Shown: positions 20,509 to 31,660 of the stretch, in pieces
How positions within the stretch are numbered: the stretch's first letter is position 1
Layout of the letters: the number at the start of each line of letters is the position of its first letter
Assembly: GCA_034401795.1 (NCBI GenBank)
Contig: CM067367.1
Coordinates: 50,161,363 to 50,225,362 of the forward strand
Source of the DNA: Chaetoderma sp. LZ-2023a
Taxonomy: Eukaryota; Mollusca; Caudofoveata; Chaetodermatida; Chaetodermatidae
DNA: 64,000 nt
Reading direction: 5' to 3'
Made by a program: the position numbers and the translations under genes
The notes under the pieces: model-generated
The model's database searches: none
What the model saw: the letters and a program-made list of their open reading frames with translations, nothing else
Told to the model about the DNA's origin: nothing

Positions 20509-23257
20509 TATGGCTGGGCGATATTGGCTTTTAGAAGACGATAACAATATCTAGGAAAATATCACGATATATATATCGACTATCATCTAGGTGATTGGGC
20601 TTGACGATAGGGGGCGTATTTTCAAATGTAATAATTGCCATGAAAAGCCAACCCTCATGGCTCATGAAAATCCTGGCTCATAACACAAACAGATTATCTA
20701 CAACGTTACTGATGGCCAGTCGCGTGAATTAAATTAATCTCAAATTCCTGCTTGAATATAAACCAAGCATAACCATTGTATTTTATGCCATTATCACCAT
20801 TTTATTCAACTATAGTTAACAAATTTCTGTTGTCAAACAGACATTCACCATTTGCAAAAGGGAAATCCTGAAAGTCAAATCTGATTCGCTAAGACGGAAA
20901 TAGGTTTAATGCTAAAGTCACATTCGACTAGCCATATATAGTTAACTATAGATGAGTAAAATATTTTACAGTCGAATGCACCTTTTTTCGCTGGCAAATA
21001 ATCAGTTACAATTGTCTATAGTTCGCCAGTTGAACACACCCTAGATCATGTAGATCTGCTTATCCAGTAAATCTAGCTGTATGATTGATTGGTTAGGATT
21101 CACTTTGACAGCTACATGTATGTACTGTAGCATACGACCAGTTATGGAAGAGGCTAGTAAATGCATTGAAATCTAATTTTTACAGAGAATTTACCTTTTA
21201 TTCCATCCCCACCACCAGCACCACCCAAGGCCAATTAAAACTTGTCCATGCTTTGACATTGGTGTGATCATAGAGGTCTACCGTGAAAAGCTGAAATATG
21301 TACTGTAGACCAGATCTTTCTTATTACATCTTAATAAATAAATAGTCCAATTTAAACAGATTATTTTGACAGTAATTTGATGGAAAGTTGTTGTCACGGA
21401 ATCTAAACTACTTCAATCGAATTATTTTCGAAATAATCAGCTGGTCTTATTTTTGTTGGGTTACATTGAAATAAGTATTTAGTACTGTAGTAATGGCTAA
21501 GTTGTACCAAAGCATGGAAAACTCACGGCTGGCTGTTTAGTAATTACGTCTTCAGAATGGAATGCAAAAGGGATTTTCCGATTTGAAAAATGAAAGCGAG
21601 GCGAAATGTCTCCATCTGTGGATGCGCCAGCATTTATTACCATAAAACATGGATTAAAATGGGGAATAATAAAGATTGCATAAAAAATACATGCACAGTA
21701 CATGGTCCATTATATAATAAGATTAAGCAAATGATCATAAACTGGATGAATTGACGCCGGTTACCGTAGTACTTAAAAAAATTGACAGACTGGTCAAATC
21801 AGTTTTATTAGCTCACCTGGCCTGAAAGGCGAAGTGAGCTTATGCCATGGCGACCATCCGTCATCTGTCCATCATCCGTCAACTTTTCCTTTAAACGACT
21901 TCTTCTCAAGAACCACTGGGCCGATTTCAATTATATTTGGCAGGAAGCATCCTTAGGGCATCGGAATCCAAGTTTGTTCAAATGAACCCGATCGGCCATC
22001 TTGGATTTAGGCCGATTTTAGGAAACATCTTTAAAAATATTCTCTGAAACCGCTTAGGGGATTGATGCAAATCTCATGAAATATGATCTAGTGCAAGAGC
22101 TGAACCAAGTTTGTTCAAGGGAGCTTGATTGGTCAAATGGTTTGGCGGCCATCTTGGTTGACCTAGTTGTAGCGAAAACGACTTCTCCAGAACCGCTGAA
22201 GGGATCGGGCCAAAATTTGGCAGATATGATTAGGGCCTAAGGGCCATTAGAGTTTGTTCAAGAGAAGTTGATCCATCAAAAAACATGGCCGCCCTGGGCT
22301 AATCAAAATATAGCGTGTTTGGCGGCCATATTGGATTTTTTTTATTTGATGGGTTTTGAGGCTGAAATTGGTTTTATGTGTTTTGTGGTATTCTGATCAC
22401 AAATTTACAATTTTCGAAACTGGCTGATAAATGGTTTGGCGGCCATCTTGGATCATTTTCCTGCCAAATGCTCCCATACTAAAGTAATGGGAAATTTAAA
22501 ATGTTTTCTTCTGGCGAACTACCTGGCCGATTTCAATTATATCTGGCAGGAAGCATCCTTAGGGTGTCCAGATTCAAGTTTGTTCAAAGGAAGCCGATCG
22601 GCCAATTGGGCCGGTGGCCATCTTGGATTTTGGCCGATTTTTAGAAACGTCTATAAAAATCTTCTCCGAAGCCACTTGAGATTGATGCCTACCTGATGAA
22701 ATATGATTTAGGGCAAGAGCTGAACCAAGTTTGTTCAAGGGAACTTGATTGGTCAAATGGTTTGATGGCCATCTTGGTTGATCTAGTTGTAACAAAAACG
22801 ACTTCTCCAGAACCGCTGAAGGGATCGGGCGAAAATTTGGCAAATATGATTAGGGTCTACAGGCCATTGAAGTTTATTCAAGGGAAGTTGATCCGTCAAA
22901 AAACCTGGACACCATGGGCCAATCAAACTATAGCATGTTTGGTGTCCATAGTTGATTTTTTTATTAGATGGACTTTGAGGCCGAAATTGGTTTTATGTGT
23001 GTTTGGGTATTCTGATCTCAAATTTGCAATTTACGAAACTGTCGGATAAATGGTTCGGTGGCCATCTTGTTGATAAAGAGCATTCTAGTTAAAATGCCTA
23101 TGATCCAGGTGAGCGATACAGGCCCCTTGGGCGTCTTGTATTGAATTTGTTCATAAATACAAGTTAGACAACTCAAGATATTGCCGATATTTGGAAATCA
23201 GACTATGACGATAATATTGTGATGAGCTTGATATTATCAGGAAATCACCCAGCTCTA
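20509..23257. mobile_element. Non-autonomous hAT-like element, itself interrupted
   Basis: Ends TATGGCTGGGCGAT (20509-20522) and, inverted, TAGAGCTGGGTGAT (23244-23257). Flanks ATGGCAAT and CTAACAAT agree at 5/8, as a decayed duplication would. The subterminal sequence cycles through CGATATATATATCG-like motifs. Internal sequence (e.g. 21600-21680) matches 46900-46980 in the opposite orientation. A complete AGCTCACCTGG repeat (21810-23139) is inserted inside. No transposase ORF. Confidence 0.65.
21810..23139 (+). repeat. AGCTCACCTGG repeat, near full length (inner insertion)
   Basis: 5' hairpin AGCTCACCTGGCCTGAAAGG then CGAAGTGAGCTTATGCCATGG. Two units with CCGATTTCAATTATAT-TGG. 3' module CCAGGTGAGCGATACAGGCC then CCTTGGGCGTCTTG. 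Less diverged than its surroundings. Confidence 0.8.
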
Positions 23258-23759
23258 CTAACAATGCATGATGACAGCCTGGTGTTTGTCTGTCTGTCAT
23301 CATCTTCTTCCTAAATAAATCTCTAGGTCTCTTTCAATTAAATTTAAGATTCGTTAGGTATAGAGAGATCCAAGATTGTTCAATTGGTTGGTCAGTTGGG
23401 CGGCATGTCCATCTTTGGGTTTGTGCTATTTTTACACAGACATACATTATACGAAAGCGCTTGGCTGATTTATTTGAAACTCAAGAAAGTTAATTTAGAG
23501 CACTATTTACATGTACCTGAATCAAGCTTGTTCAAGAGATGATTGGTTGATTTATCTGGAAGCCATCATGGATTGATCACCTACTTTTTGAAAAAAACTA
23601 ATTTCCGGAACTGCTATTTAAATTGATCAGGCAGAAATATGATTAGAGAATAAAAGCCATTTAATTTTGTTCGAGATGTTGATTCGTGAAAACACCTGCT
23701 TACTATTGACCAATCAAAATTGAGGATTCCAGTTTTACCTATGCCCCTCCCATCTCTAA

Positions 23760-23918
23760 ATAAGCTCTACCCAGGCTTTGCGCTTGTTGGGCTCGATTGA
23801 TCCCTAAGCTCCTGGACTATCAATTTCCAAAAAACTATACAGGTAAGCTGCTGAATATTTTGAAACTGATTTGATTGGATGCTGTTGAAATTAGTTTCAA
23901 AATATTCAGCAGCGTGTC
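23760..23918 (-). repeat. R3 repeat copy, inverted
   Basis: Reads in reverse: AAGCTCTACCCAGGCTTTGC, TCGATTGATCC, CAATTTCCAAAAAACTATAC, AGGTAAGCTG, then the palindrome CTGCTGAATATTTTGAAACT/AGTTTCAAAATATTCAGCAG. Confidence 0.7.
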
Positions 23919-24054
23919 TATTATGTCATTCATGACATAATTGATTATGACGTCAGCCTACATGTAATGTGTTTGATAATGACATCATATGATTGATTGA
24001 GAATTTGAGATATATAGGTTATGATGGTAGCTAATCACACATGTCCAGTCGCAG

Positions 24055-24156
24055 ATACACGCATGCACACACACACAGACACACACACACAGACACACAT
24101 GTGTGTGCGCACACACGTACATAGACACGTGCGCACACACACACACGCACGCACGC
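24055..24156. repeat. CA/TG-rich microsatellite
   Basis: About 100 bp of alternating (CA)n, (GTGTGC) and (CACG)n: a purine-pyrimidine alternating tract. It lies in intron 3, about 300 bp upstream of exon 4. Confidence 0.9.
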
Positions 24157-24451
24157 ACACATACGAATGCAATGCCATCATACAGGATGTGAATCAATAT
24201 GGTTTTGGATGGATAACCTGAAAATGCTTACTAGATACATTTAGTAAATATTTGGCACATGGATAAACCTACATGCATGACATGACATCAGGACTTTGTA
24301 ATCATGTTTCAGCCAGATTCGCTCTTATGTATATGCCAGAATTATCTATCTATATAAAAGAGCTTAACAAAGACTAACTACTGGTATTCTCCGTCTTCAA
24401 ACATGTATGTTTTTATCCTTATGTTGAGTTTCATTTAAACTCTTGTTTTAG

Positions 24452-24665
24452 ATGAGGTGGCAATGTGGTTTCCCAGTGCAAGTCCAGAAATGGATAATTG
24501 GCAAACGTCTTCCAAAAGACAACGAAACCCTAGAAGCATGCGGTGTGCGTACATCTGGGACATCAGTATATGTGTATCTTGTGTCTTCCCGCAGTGTAGG
24601 TTTGACAAGAGCTGAGTTTCACGCTGAACAGCAGCGGCAGGCAGAAATAACTGAACAGGGACAAG
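24452..24665 (+). CDS. RBCK1: RBCK1 coding exon 4: ubiquitin-like domain, second half
   Basis: Acceptor CTCTTGTTTTAG, donor ACAAG|GTTAGT, phase 0 in and 1 out. Residues 156-227 begin MRWQCGFPVQVQKWIIGKRL and continue PKDNETLEACGVRTSGTSVY then VYLVSS. The Q-x-W-I-I-G-K-R-L-x-x-D-x-E-T-L...GV motif is diagnostic of the HOIL-1L/SHARPIN type UBL (vertebrate version [21 protein letters not shown]). After the domain comes a Glu/Gln/Arg-rich predicted helix (AEFHAEQQRQAEITEQ), as in HOIL-1L. This is the most recognisable host exon besides the zinc finger. Confidence 0.92.
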
Positions 24666-24879
24666 GTTAGTTCAACAAGCAAAAACTCACGATTTTTGTC
24701 TATTCTCGTAAAGAGCATATCATACAGAATCACTTAAAATAGTTTAATGAAACTGAGCAGGTGGCTTATTTATCATGGTAAATGTGCCGTTTGAGGGATT
24801 CACCTTTATAGGACCAGGATTTGGGGTGAAAATGGGCTTTTTAATGCAAAAACTTAAATTTTTTATCAATTTCCGTATT

Positions 24880-26722
24880 AGCTCACCTGGCATGAAAGGC
24901 TAAGTGAGCTTATGCCATGGCGACCATCCGTCCGTCGTCCATCAACTTTTTGTTTAAACGACTTCTCAAGAACCACTGGGCCGATTTCAATTATATTAGG
25001 CAGGAAGCATCCCTAGGGCATAGAGATTAAAGTTTGTTCAAACGAAGCCGATCGGCCAAAATCCAAGATGGCCACCGGCCAAAATAGCCGATTTTAGAAA
25101 CACTAAAGAATCTTCACCGAAACCGCTGGAGGAATTGATTCAAAACTCATAACACATCATCTAGTGCAAGGGTAGACCCAAGTTTGTTCAAGGCAACCTG
25201 ATTGGACGATTTGCCTGGCGAGCATCTTGGATGAGCTAGTTTTCGTGAAAACAACTTCTCCCGAACCACTGAAGGGATAGACCTGAAATTTGGTAAATAT
25301 GCTTAGGGACCAAGGTCCATTCAAGTTTGTTCAAGGGAAGTTCGTACGTTAAAAAACACGGCCGCCATCAACCAATCAAAATTTAGTGTTTGTTGGTCAT
25401 ATTGGCTTTTTTGTATTTGATGTATTTTGATGGCGAAAATTGCTTTATATAATTATGTGGCGAGTTCAAATATGCCACTTTCGAGACTGTTGGATAAATG
25501 GTTTGGCTGCCATTTTGGTTTGTTTTCCCGCCATCGGCTCCCATGGTAAAGCAATGGGCCCATAGTAAAGCAATGGGGAATTCTTTAAACAACTTCTTCT
25601 CAAGAACCACTGGGCCAATTTCAATTATGTTTTGGAGGAAGCATTCATAGGGCATAGAGATCTAAGTTTGTTCAAACGAAGTGGATCGGTCAAAATCCAA
25701 GATGGCCGCCGGCCAAAATGGCTGATTTTTAGACACTTTAAAAAATCACCGAAACCGCAAGAGGAATTGATTCAATACTCATAACACATCATCTATGGCA
25801 AAGTTAGACCCAAGTTTATTCAAGGCAACCTGATTGGCCGATTTCCTTGGTGACCATTTTGGATGACCTAGTTTTCGCGAAAACGACTTCTACCGAACCG
25901 CTGAAGGGAGAGCTGAAATTTATTAAATATGCTTAGGGACCAAGGGCCATTCAAATTTGTTCAAAGGAATTTTGTATGTTAAAAAACATGGCCGGCATCA
26001 ACCAATCAAAATTTAGCATTTGTTGGTCATATTGTTTTTTTTTGTATTTGATGTATTTTAATGGCGAAAATTGCTCTACATATGCTTATCAGGGTGGTGA
26101 GTTCAAATATGACACTTTCGAGACTGTTGGATAAACGGTTTGACTGCCATCTTGGTTTGTTTTCCTGCCATAGTCTCCCATTGTAAAGCAATGGGGAAAT
26201 CTTTAAACGACTTCTCAAGAACCACTGGGACGATTTCAATTATATTTGCCAGAATGCAGCCTTAGGGCATAGAGGTCTAAGTTTGTTCAAACGAAGCTGA
26301 TCCAAGATGGCCACCGGCTAAACCAGCCGATTTTTTAGAAATGTCTTTAAAAATCTCTGAAACAGCTTGGGCGTTGATTCAAAACTCATGAAACATCATC
26401 TAATGCAGGAGGATAACCAATTTGTTCAAGAGAACCTGATTGGTCCATTGGTTTGATGGCCATCTTGGATGAACATTTTTCGCGAATACATCTTCGTATC
26501 CAGAATCGTTGAATGGATTGGGCCAAAATTTGGGAGATATGATAAGAGACTAAGGGCCATTAAGTTTTGTTCAAAAGTAGTTGATACATAAAGAAACATG
26601 GCTTCTGTTTTCTTGTTATAATTCTGCTCAACTCTGTAGGGTTCCACTTAGTGTTGATGGCCTTTCTGGTTGAAATGCCTATGATGCAGGTGAGCGATAC
26701 AGGCCCCTTGGGCCTCTTGTTT
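24880..26722 (+). repeat. AGCTCACCTGG repeat, near full length
   Basis: 5' hairpin AGCTCACCTGGCATGAAAGG then CTAAGTGAGCTTATGCC. Units start at about 24976, 25612 and 26230 (GATTTCAATTATATT). 3' module AGGTGAGCGATACAGG then CCCCTTGGGCCTCTTGTTT. In intron 4, immediately before a different tandem family. Confidence 0.8.
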
Positions 26723-26734
26723 AAAATAAATTTG

Positions 26735-28170
26735 TATACGCCCGCGTAAGCGGGGTCATATTATGTCCATGCGTCCATCCGTCTGATTTCTTGTCCGGAA
26801 CAGATCTCGAAGTGTTTGAACCTACTCTTACAATTTTTTTTTAACAGGTGTGTTAGGGATAGACGAAGTGCAATGATTTTGTTTTGGCAAAATCCGGCCA
26901 TCTTTACCCGAGTTATCTCGCCTGAAAAGCAAAAATTAGTCAAAATTTTCTTGTCCGGAGCAGATCTTGAAGAGTTTTAAACCTACACTCAGAATTTTTT
27001 TCTCCAGCAGATGTGTTAGGAATAGATGAAGTGCAATGACTTCGTTTCTGCAAAATCCAGCCATTTTTTTCATGAGTTATCTCCCCTGAAAAGCTAAAAT
27101 TTGTCAAAATCCAGAACAGATCTCGAAGAGTTTTGAACCTACACTCACAATATTTTTTCCAGCAGATGTGTTAGGAATAGATGAAGTGCAATGACTTCGT
27201 TTCTGAAAAATCCGGCCATTTTTTTCCATAAGTTATCTCCCTTGAAACGCTAAATTTCATCAAAGTTTTCTTGTTATATATATATATATATATATACTGA
27301 ACCAAAAAAGTTTAGCAACGCTGAGAATATTACTGTATAAATGTTATTTAACAAAAACTATAAATTGATTCAAATATATTATTTAATTGATAGGTCATTT
27401 TCCAATTTGGACAACAGTCTTGTTACTGTAATGCTAGCATCGCGCCTTTAACACGGCATCATTCAACGGAAGGGTCCAGTTTAAATAATGACACTGAGCT
27501 GTCAATACCGGTTGTGACCTCCGCGCGCATTAACCACCGCCGTACATCGCTTTCTCATGCTTCGAATTAAGCACCTGATGTCACGAAGAGGAATCGCATC
27601 CCATTCCTGGAGCAGTGCAGCTTCCAGCTCCCGCACGTTGTGAAGATGTGGATGGCTCTCACGAACCATACTGCCAAGAATGTCCCACACGTGTTCGATA
27701 GGAGACAGGTCCGGTGATCGCGCTGGCCAGTCCAACACTGGAACGTTGTTGGCCTCAAGGAAATCACTTGTCCGGAGCAGATCTTGAAGAGTTTTGAACC
27801 TACACTCAGAATTTTTTTCTCCAGCAGATGTGTTAGGGATAGACGAAGTGTAATGATTTAGTTTCGGCAAAATCCAGCCATATTTGCATAAGTTATCTCC
27901 CCTGAAAAGCTCAAATTCGTCAAAATCCGGAGCAGATCTCGAAGAGTTTTGAACCTACACTCACAATAATTTTCCAGCAGATGTGTTAGGAATAGATGAA
28001 GTGCAATGATTTCATTTCTGCAAAATCTGCCCGTTTTCTTTCCTAAGTTATCTCCCCTGAAAAGCTCAAATTTGTCAAAATTTTCTTTTCTGGAGCAGAT
28101 CTCGAAGAGTTTTGAACCTACCCTCATAATTTGTTCCCAGCAGATGTGTTAGGGATAGACGAAGTGTCAT
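26735..28170. repeat. Tandem array of about 160-bp units, interrupted by a Tc1 fragment
   Basis: Starts ACGCCCGCGTAAGCGGGGTC (a hairpin). GGAGCAGATCTCGAAGAGTTTT-like unit starts fall at about 26793, 26955, 27110, 27772, 27927 and 28094, giving spacings of about 155-165 once the insertion 27270-27768 is removed. Each unit carries GAACCTACACTCA, CAGCAGATGTGTTAGGGATA, GACGAAGTGCAATGATTT and AGTTATCTCCCCTGAAAAGC. A related pair of units occurs at 62770-63060. Confidence 0.8.
27297..27768 (-). mobile_element. Truncated Tc1 element (3' half, inverted)
   Basis: 472 bp nearly identical to the last third of the Tc1 copy at 28331-29846, in the opposite orientation. TIR CTGAACCAAAAAAGTTTAGC is at 27297. 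The encoded fragment (DFLEANNVPVLDW, SPDLSPIEHVWDILG, GGHNRY) covers the C-terminal third of a DD34E transposase. It ends abruptly at AAATCACT|TGTCCGG within the 160-bp repeat. (TA)n precedes the TIR. Confidence 0.85.
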
Positions 28171-28260
28171 GATTTCATTTGACTCAGAGGGCCCCACAAT
28201 CACTGAAAATACCTTTCTTTACGCAGTAGGTAGTAATTTTATTCAAAGCCGTCATATTAA

Positions 28261-28261
28261 A

Positions 28262-28322
<61 letters not shown>

Positions 28323-28330
28323 CATATATA
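28261..28330. repeat. A-run and (TA)n microsatellite at the Tc1 boundary
   Basis: Eleven A residues then about 20 TA dinucleotides, directly abutting the left TIR of the Tc1 copy. A second (TA)n at 29847-29876 abuts the right TIR. Confidence 0.9.
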
Positions 28331-29845
28331 CTGAGCCAAAAAAGTTTAGCAACAGTGAAGTTTGGTTTGTTGTATTAAAACTATGCGTCCATTTATAGCC
28401 AAATTTGCAGGCATGTTTCGTCAATGTAATGTCTCGCTGATCATGAAGGAATGCAAATCATTTCTTGCATTTCTCTGCCGCATGCTTACTGCATGTGAAA
28501 ACACATTTTTCATGCACTGGCCCACATTGGTGGGTAGCGAAGGCAAAAATTCACCATATTGCAAAAGCAGATAACGAACGTTAACAGAGAACGCTTAAAA
28601 GTTTACCATACCGTACATGGGCCGCCACCCAGGGCTACCCGAAAGTCAGCAGCATGAAGCAATGGGAAGACTCGCTGCTGGGCAGAGCGGTCGCGCTGTT
28701 GCTCGACATTTTAATGTTCACGCCTCAACCATTCCCCGTCTCCGCCAACGTGAGCAGCAAACTGGACATGTTAATGACCGACCACGATCTGGCAGACCAA
28801 GAGCAACAACACCACGAGAAGACCGCTACTTAGTGTCATCATCACGACGTCACAGGTTTGAGACTGCACCGCGGCTGTCCCATAATTTGTACACCGCTAC
28901 CGGCACTACAGAGCATGCACAAACTGTGCGAAACAGACTCCATGATGCTGGACTGCATGCCCGTCATCCACTTGTTGCTGTTCCGCTTACAGAGCGTCAC
29001 ATCGAGAATCGGTTTGCATGGGCAAGAACTCATCAGCGATGGCGTGCTCAACAATGGAGCCACGTTTTGTTCAGTGATGAATCGAGGTTTTGTGTGTATG
29101 TGGCGGATGATAGGCAACAGGTTTGGGGACGTTTAGGAGAACGGTATGATGCAGCCACCATATTCAGCCCGACAGATTCGGTGGCGGCAGTGTCATGGTG
29201 TGGGCTGGAATCCATGAAAATGGCAAAACAGATCTTATTGTGATTCGCGGAAATTTAACAGCTCAACGTTACTGTGAAGAAGTTGTCACCCCTGTTGTCA
29301 TCCCTTTTATGCAGCATCATGCAGACTATGTTCCAGCAAGACAACGCCCGTCCTCATTCAGCTAGGGTCACCAGTGATTTCCTTGAGGCTAACAACGTTC
29401 CGGTGTTGGACTGGCCAGCGCGATCACCGGACCTGTCTCCTATCGAACGCGTGTGGGACATTCTTGGCCGTATGGTGCGTGAGAACCATCCACATCTTCA
29501 CAACGTGCGGGAGCTGGAAGCTGCGCTGCTCCAGGAATGTGATGCGATTCCTCTTCGTGACATCAGGTGCTTAATTAGAAGCATGAGAAAGCGAAGTACG
29601 GCGGTGGTTAATGCGTGCGGAGGTCACAACCGATATTGACAGCTCAGTGTCATTATTTAAATTGAACCCTTCCGTTGAATGATGCCGTGTTAAAGGCGCG
29701 ATGCTAGCATTACAGTAACAAGAGACTGTTGTTCAAATTGGAAAATAACCTATCAATTAAATAATATATTTGAATCAATTTATTGTTTTTGTTAAATAAC
29801 ATTTATACAGTAATATTCTCAGCGTTGCTAAACTTTTTTGGTTGA

Positions 29846-29846
<1 letters not shown>
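28331..29846 (+). mobile_element. Tc1/mariner element, inactive copy
   Basis: TIRs CTGAGCCAAAAAAGTTTAGC (28331) and, inverted, CTCAACCAAAAAAGTTTAGC (ending 29846) match 21/23 over 23 bp and are flanked by TA. About 1.5 kb long, containing one frameshifted transposase gene. It forms an inverted pair with the fragment at 27297-27768 about 0.6 kb away. Confidence 0.9.
28617..29639 (+). pseudogene. Tc1 transposase, frameshifted
   Basis: Frame 1 (28617-29243) holds the N-terminal paired-type HTH (GRAVARHFNVHASTIPRLRQR), a GRP-AT-hook-like linker (DRPRSGRPRATT), and the first catalytic Asp (VLFSDESRFCV). A shift near 29170 moves GGGSVMVWAGI out of frame. A second shift near 29330 is needed to reach MFQQDNARPHSARVT (second Asp) and SPDLSPIERVWDIL (Glu) in the frame of 29274-29639, which ends GGHNRY. 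The DD34E catalytic residues are all still encoded, but not in one frame, so the copy is non-functional. Confidence 0.88.
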
Positions 29847-29877
<31 letters not shown>

Positions 29878-29879
29878 TA

Positions 29880-30447
29880 GGCCTAACTTTTATGACATCA
29901 CAGACTATTATATGTACCTAGGAGCAGTGTTTCTCATTGTATCTACATTTCGGAGGTCCCAGGGCCCCGACCCCTTGAAATCTGGGATTCACCACCTTAA
30001 ATCTGCGGGTCCCCACCTGAGTGAGATCTAGTTTTCCCAAGCAGTATTTCTCATCCCTGAAAAAGTTAGTACCACGGGTACACAACAATGATTTAAGGTG
30101 GTCCCAATGCTATATCTTATAGATAACTTTGTCCAGAAACCTATAAAACTACTTAGTATTTAACAATTATAAAAGATTTTCAGGGGTGCCATGGTACCCG
30201 CTGTCACTACCTTTGTTGGCCTAAGATGCATCTTGGGGGTAGAGACCTATGTAATGCTTATGAGAAACCCTGCCTCGGTGGAGACTAGAGACAAAATCTT
30301 AGCGACAACAATTCTGCAACAATGATCAGAAGCAAATCATGCTGATAGTTATAAAGGTGTATGGCTAGAAGTGATTGACATGTATTATTGACATGGAATC
30401 ACTATGCCATGATCTATCAGTACAAACTGTATTACGTATCACTAACA
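29880..30447. other. RBCK1 intron 4 sequence without recognisable feature
   Basis: AT-rich, no long frame, no inverted termini seen. Confidence 0.5.
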
Positions 30448-30672
30448 CTTTAACACTCATATCTGCCAAAAACGGCTACTGCAGTGGTCTTGAGAAATGT
30501 CCATTTGCAGACTAAGAGAAGACTATTTTTGATTTTACCACTGGAATGACTGGCTGGATAACCAAGGCGGTCATTCCAGTGCTAGATTTTCAAAAATAGT
30601 CTTCTTGGTCTACAAATGGACATTTTCTATGAGAAAATTAAAAATTTTCGTGATCAAGTTCGAGGGTTTAAG
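30448..30672. repeat. TTAA-type palindromic element
   Basis: Core arms AAATGTCCATTTGCAGACTA (30496) and TCTACAAATGGACATTTTCT, central inverted AATGACTGG/CGGTCATTCCAGT. Outer ends TTTAACACTCAT and GAGGGTTTAAGG. About 35 bp upstream of exon 5. Confidence 0.8.
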
Positions 30673-30706
30673 GATTAAATGCTATAGCAGGTACATGTAT
30701 GTTTAG

Positions 30707-30834
30707 GTGTTGCAGCTTCCCCTGTTGTACCTGGTACCGCCACGCAGACAATGATTGCAGCACCACAGCCTGCCATGAATCCATTGCGTCTACCAGACCA
30801 TGAATACTTACTCGGGGCGGTTGGTGGCATACCT
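30707..30834 (+). CDS. RBCK1: RBCK1 coding exon 5: linker
   Basis: Acceptor ATGTTTAG, donor ATACCT|GTATGT, phase 1 in and 0 out. Residues 228-270 are Ala/Pro/Val/Thr-rich and end LRLPDHEYLLGAVGGIP. No domain is recognised. It is called from reading frame, splice sites and phase agreement with both neighbours. It joins the UBL to a longer disordered linker. Vertebrate HOIL-1L also has a Pro-rich linker here, but shorter. Confidence 0.72.
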
Positions 30835-31009
30835 GTATGTATATTTCATTGACAAAACTCGCATATATTGAATATTTTGTCTGATATATCTTTACTGACA
30901 GTGGAATGAAGGTATCTGCTAATTAGTCCCCTACTGGTAAAACTGGGTGGGGTGTGTGGTGGGGGACAATAGGTTTGCACTCCGTCTGTCGCAGTTAGTT
31001 TTCCGCACT

Positions 31010-31660
31010 TTTATTCACAGTGCTTCAAGGTCTTCAACTGAAAATTGATACATTGCTTTGTTATGAGAAGTTACAATGTACAAAGTTTGAATTTCAGGCG
31101 TATGCGTCAATTTTTTTATAGATTTATGCCCCCCTTTCGATTTAAGAAATACAAAAAATATCAGCTTTCTGCCTTATTTTTCTCACTCCTTCAAGATATT
31201 TAAGCGAAAATCAGTACATTGAGCATTTAGTATAAGTAGGTACAGAGCAAGTTCGAATTACAGACATTTTCGTCAGTTTTTCATGGAGTTATGCCCCCCC
31301 CCCCATTCGTCTTATGAAATACGAAAAATATTAGTTTCCCGCACTTTTTCTCGCAGTCTTAAGATATTCAACTGAGAATTGGTACAGTACAGATCATAGT
31401 TAGCTTTGCTGTTTGACGAAGCAAAAACGAAACTAAAACGTGTCTTTTTAGTGTCCAAAGCTTGTGGCATTTACAGGTGTGGACAAACACCAAACGCATT
31501 TAATTTATTTTATAGGCGCGTCTAACGGAATGTCAAACCCGTCCTACAATATGTTAAACGCATTATGGAATATTTTAAACCCGTCACAAAAAAAGTCAAA
31601 CGCGCAGGCAAATGTATTCAGTAACGCGACAAAGATTCTTACTACGCGTCATTAAACATA
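31010..31660 (+). repeat. Repeat R5: ~170-bp tandem units followed by an ACAGTACAGATCATAG module
   Basis: Two or more units with TTGTTATGAGAAGTTACA, AATTTCAGGCGTATGCGTCA and TTTATGCCCCC, then the module ACAGTACAGATCATAGTTAG at 31389 with AAACGAAACTAAAACG, CAAACACCAAACGCATTT and GTCAAACGCGCAGGCAAATG. The same module recurs at 46126-46375 (same strand). It recurs inverted at 44408-44665, again joined to the tandem units. Confidence 0.75.

Larger units (their letters stand above)
20462..23745 (+). repeat. Old AGCTCACCTGG repeat split by a hAT-like element
   Basis: Left part 20462-20508 (AGCTCACATGGTCTGAAATG, TTATGGCATGGCAA) is a diverged 5' end of the family. After the insertion, 23266-23745 resumes the body (TTTCAATTAAATTTAAGATTCG, TAGAGAGATCCAAG, TTGTTCAAGAGATGATTGG). 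The 3' end is lost or replaced by R3. Confidence 0.65.

Noticed and set aside
22436-23049. Recurrent small frames with AILDHFPAKSSHTKAMGNL- and LGQELNQVCSRELDW-like peptides (also near 18468, 18635, 54548, 55416)
   Set aside because: They are the same frame of the AGCTCACCTGG repeat units, with stops and frameshifts between copies and no start context. The shared peptide reflects shared DNA, not selection.
23985-24197. Cys/Val-rich 70-codon frame on the - strand
   Set aside because: It is translated (CA)n microsatellite.
26735-28170. CRISPR-like array
   Set aside because: Units are about 160 bp, diverged throughout, with no short conserved repeat plus unique spacer pattern, and the DNA is eukaryotic.
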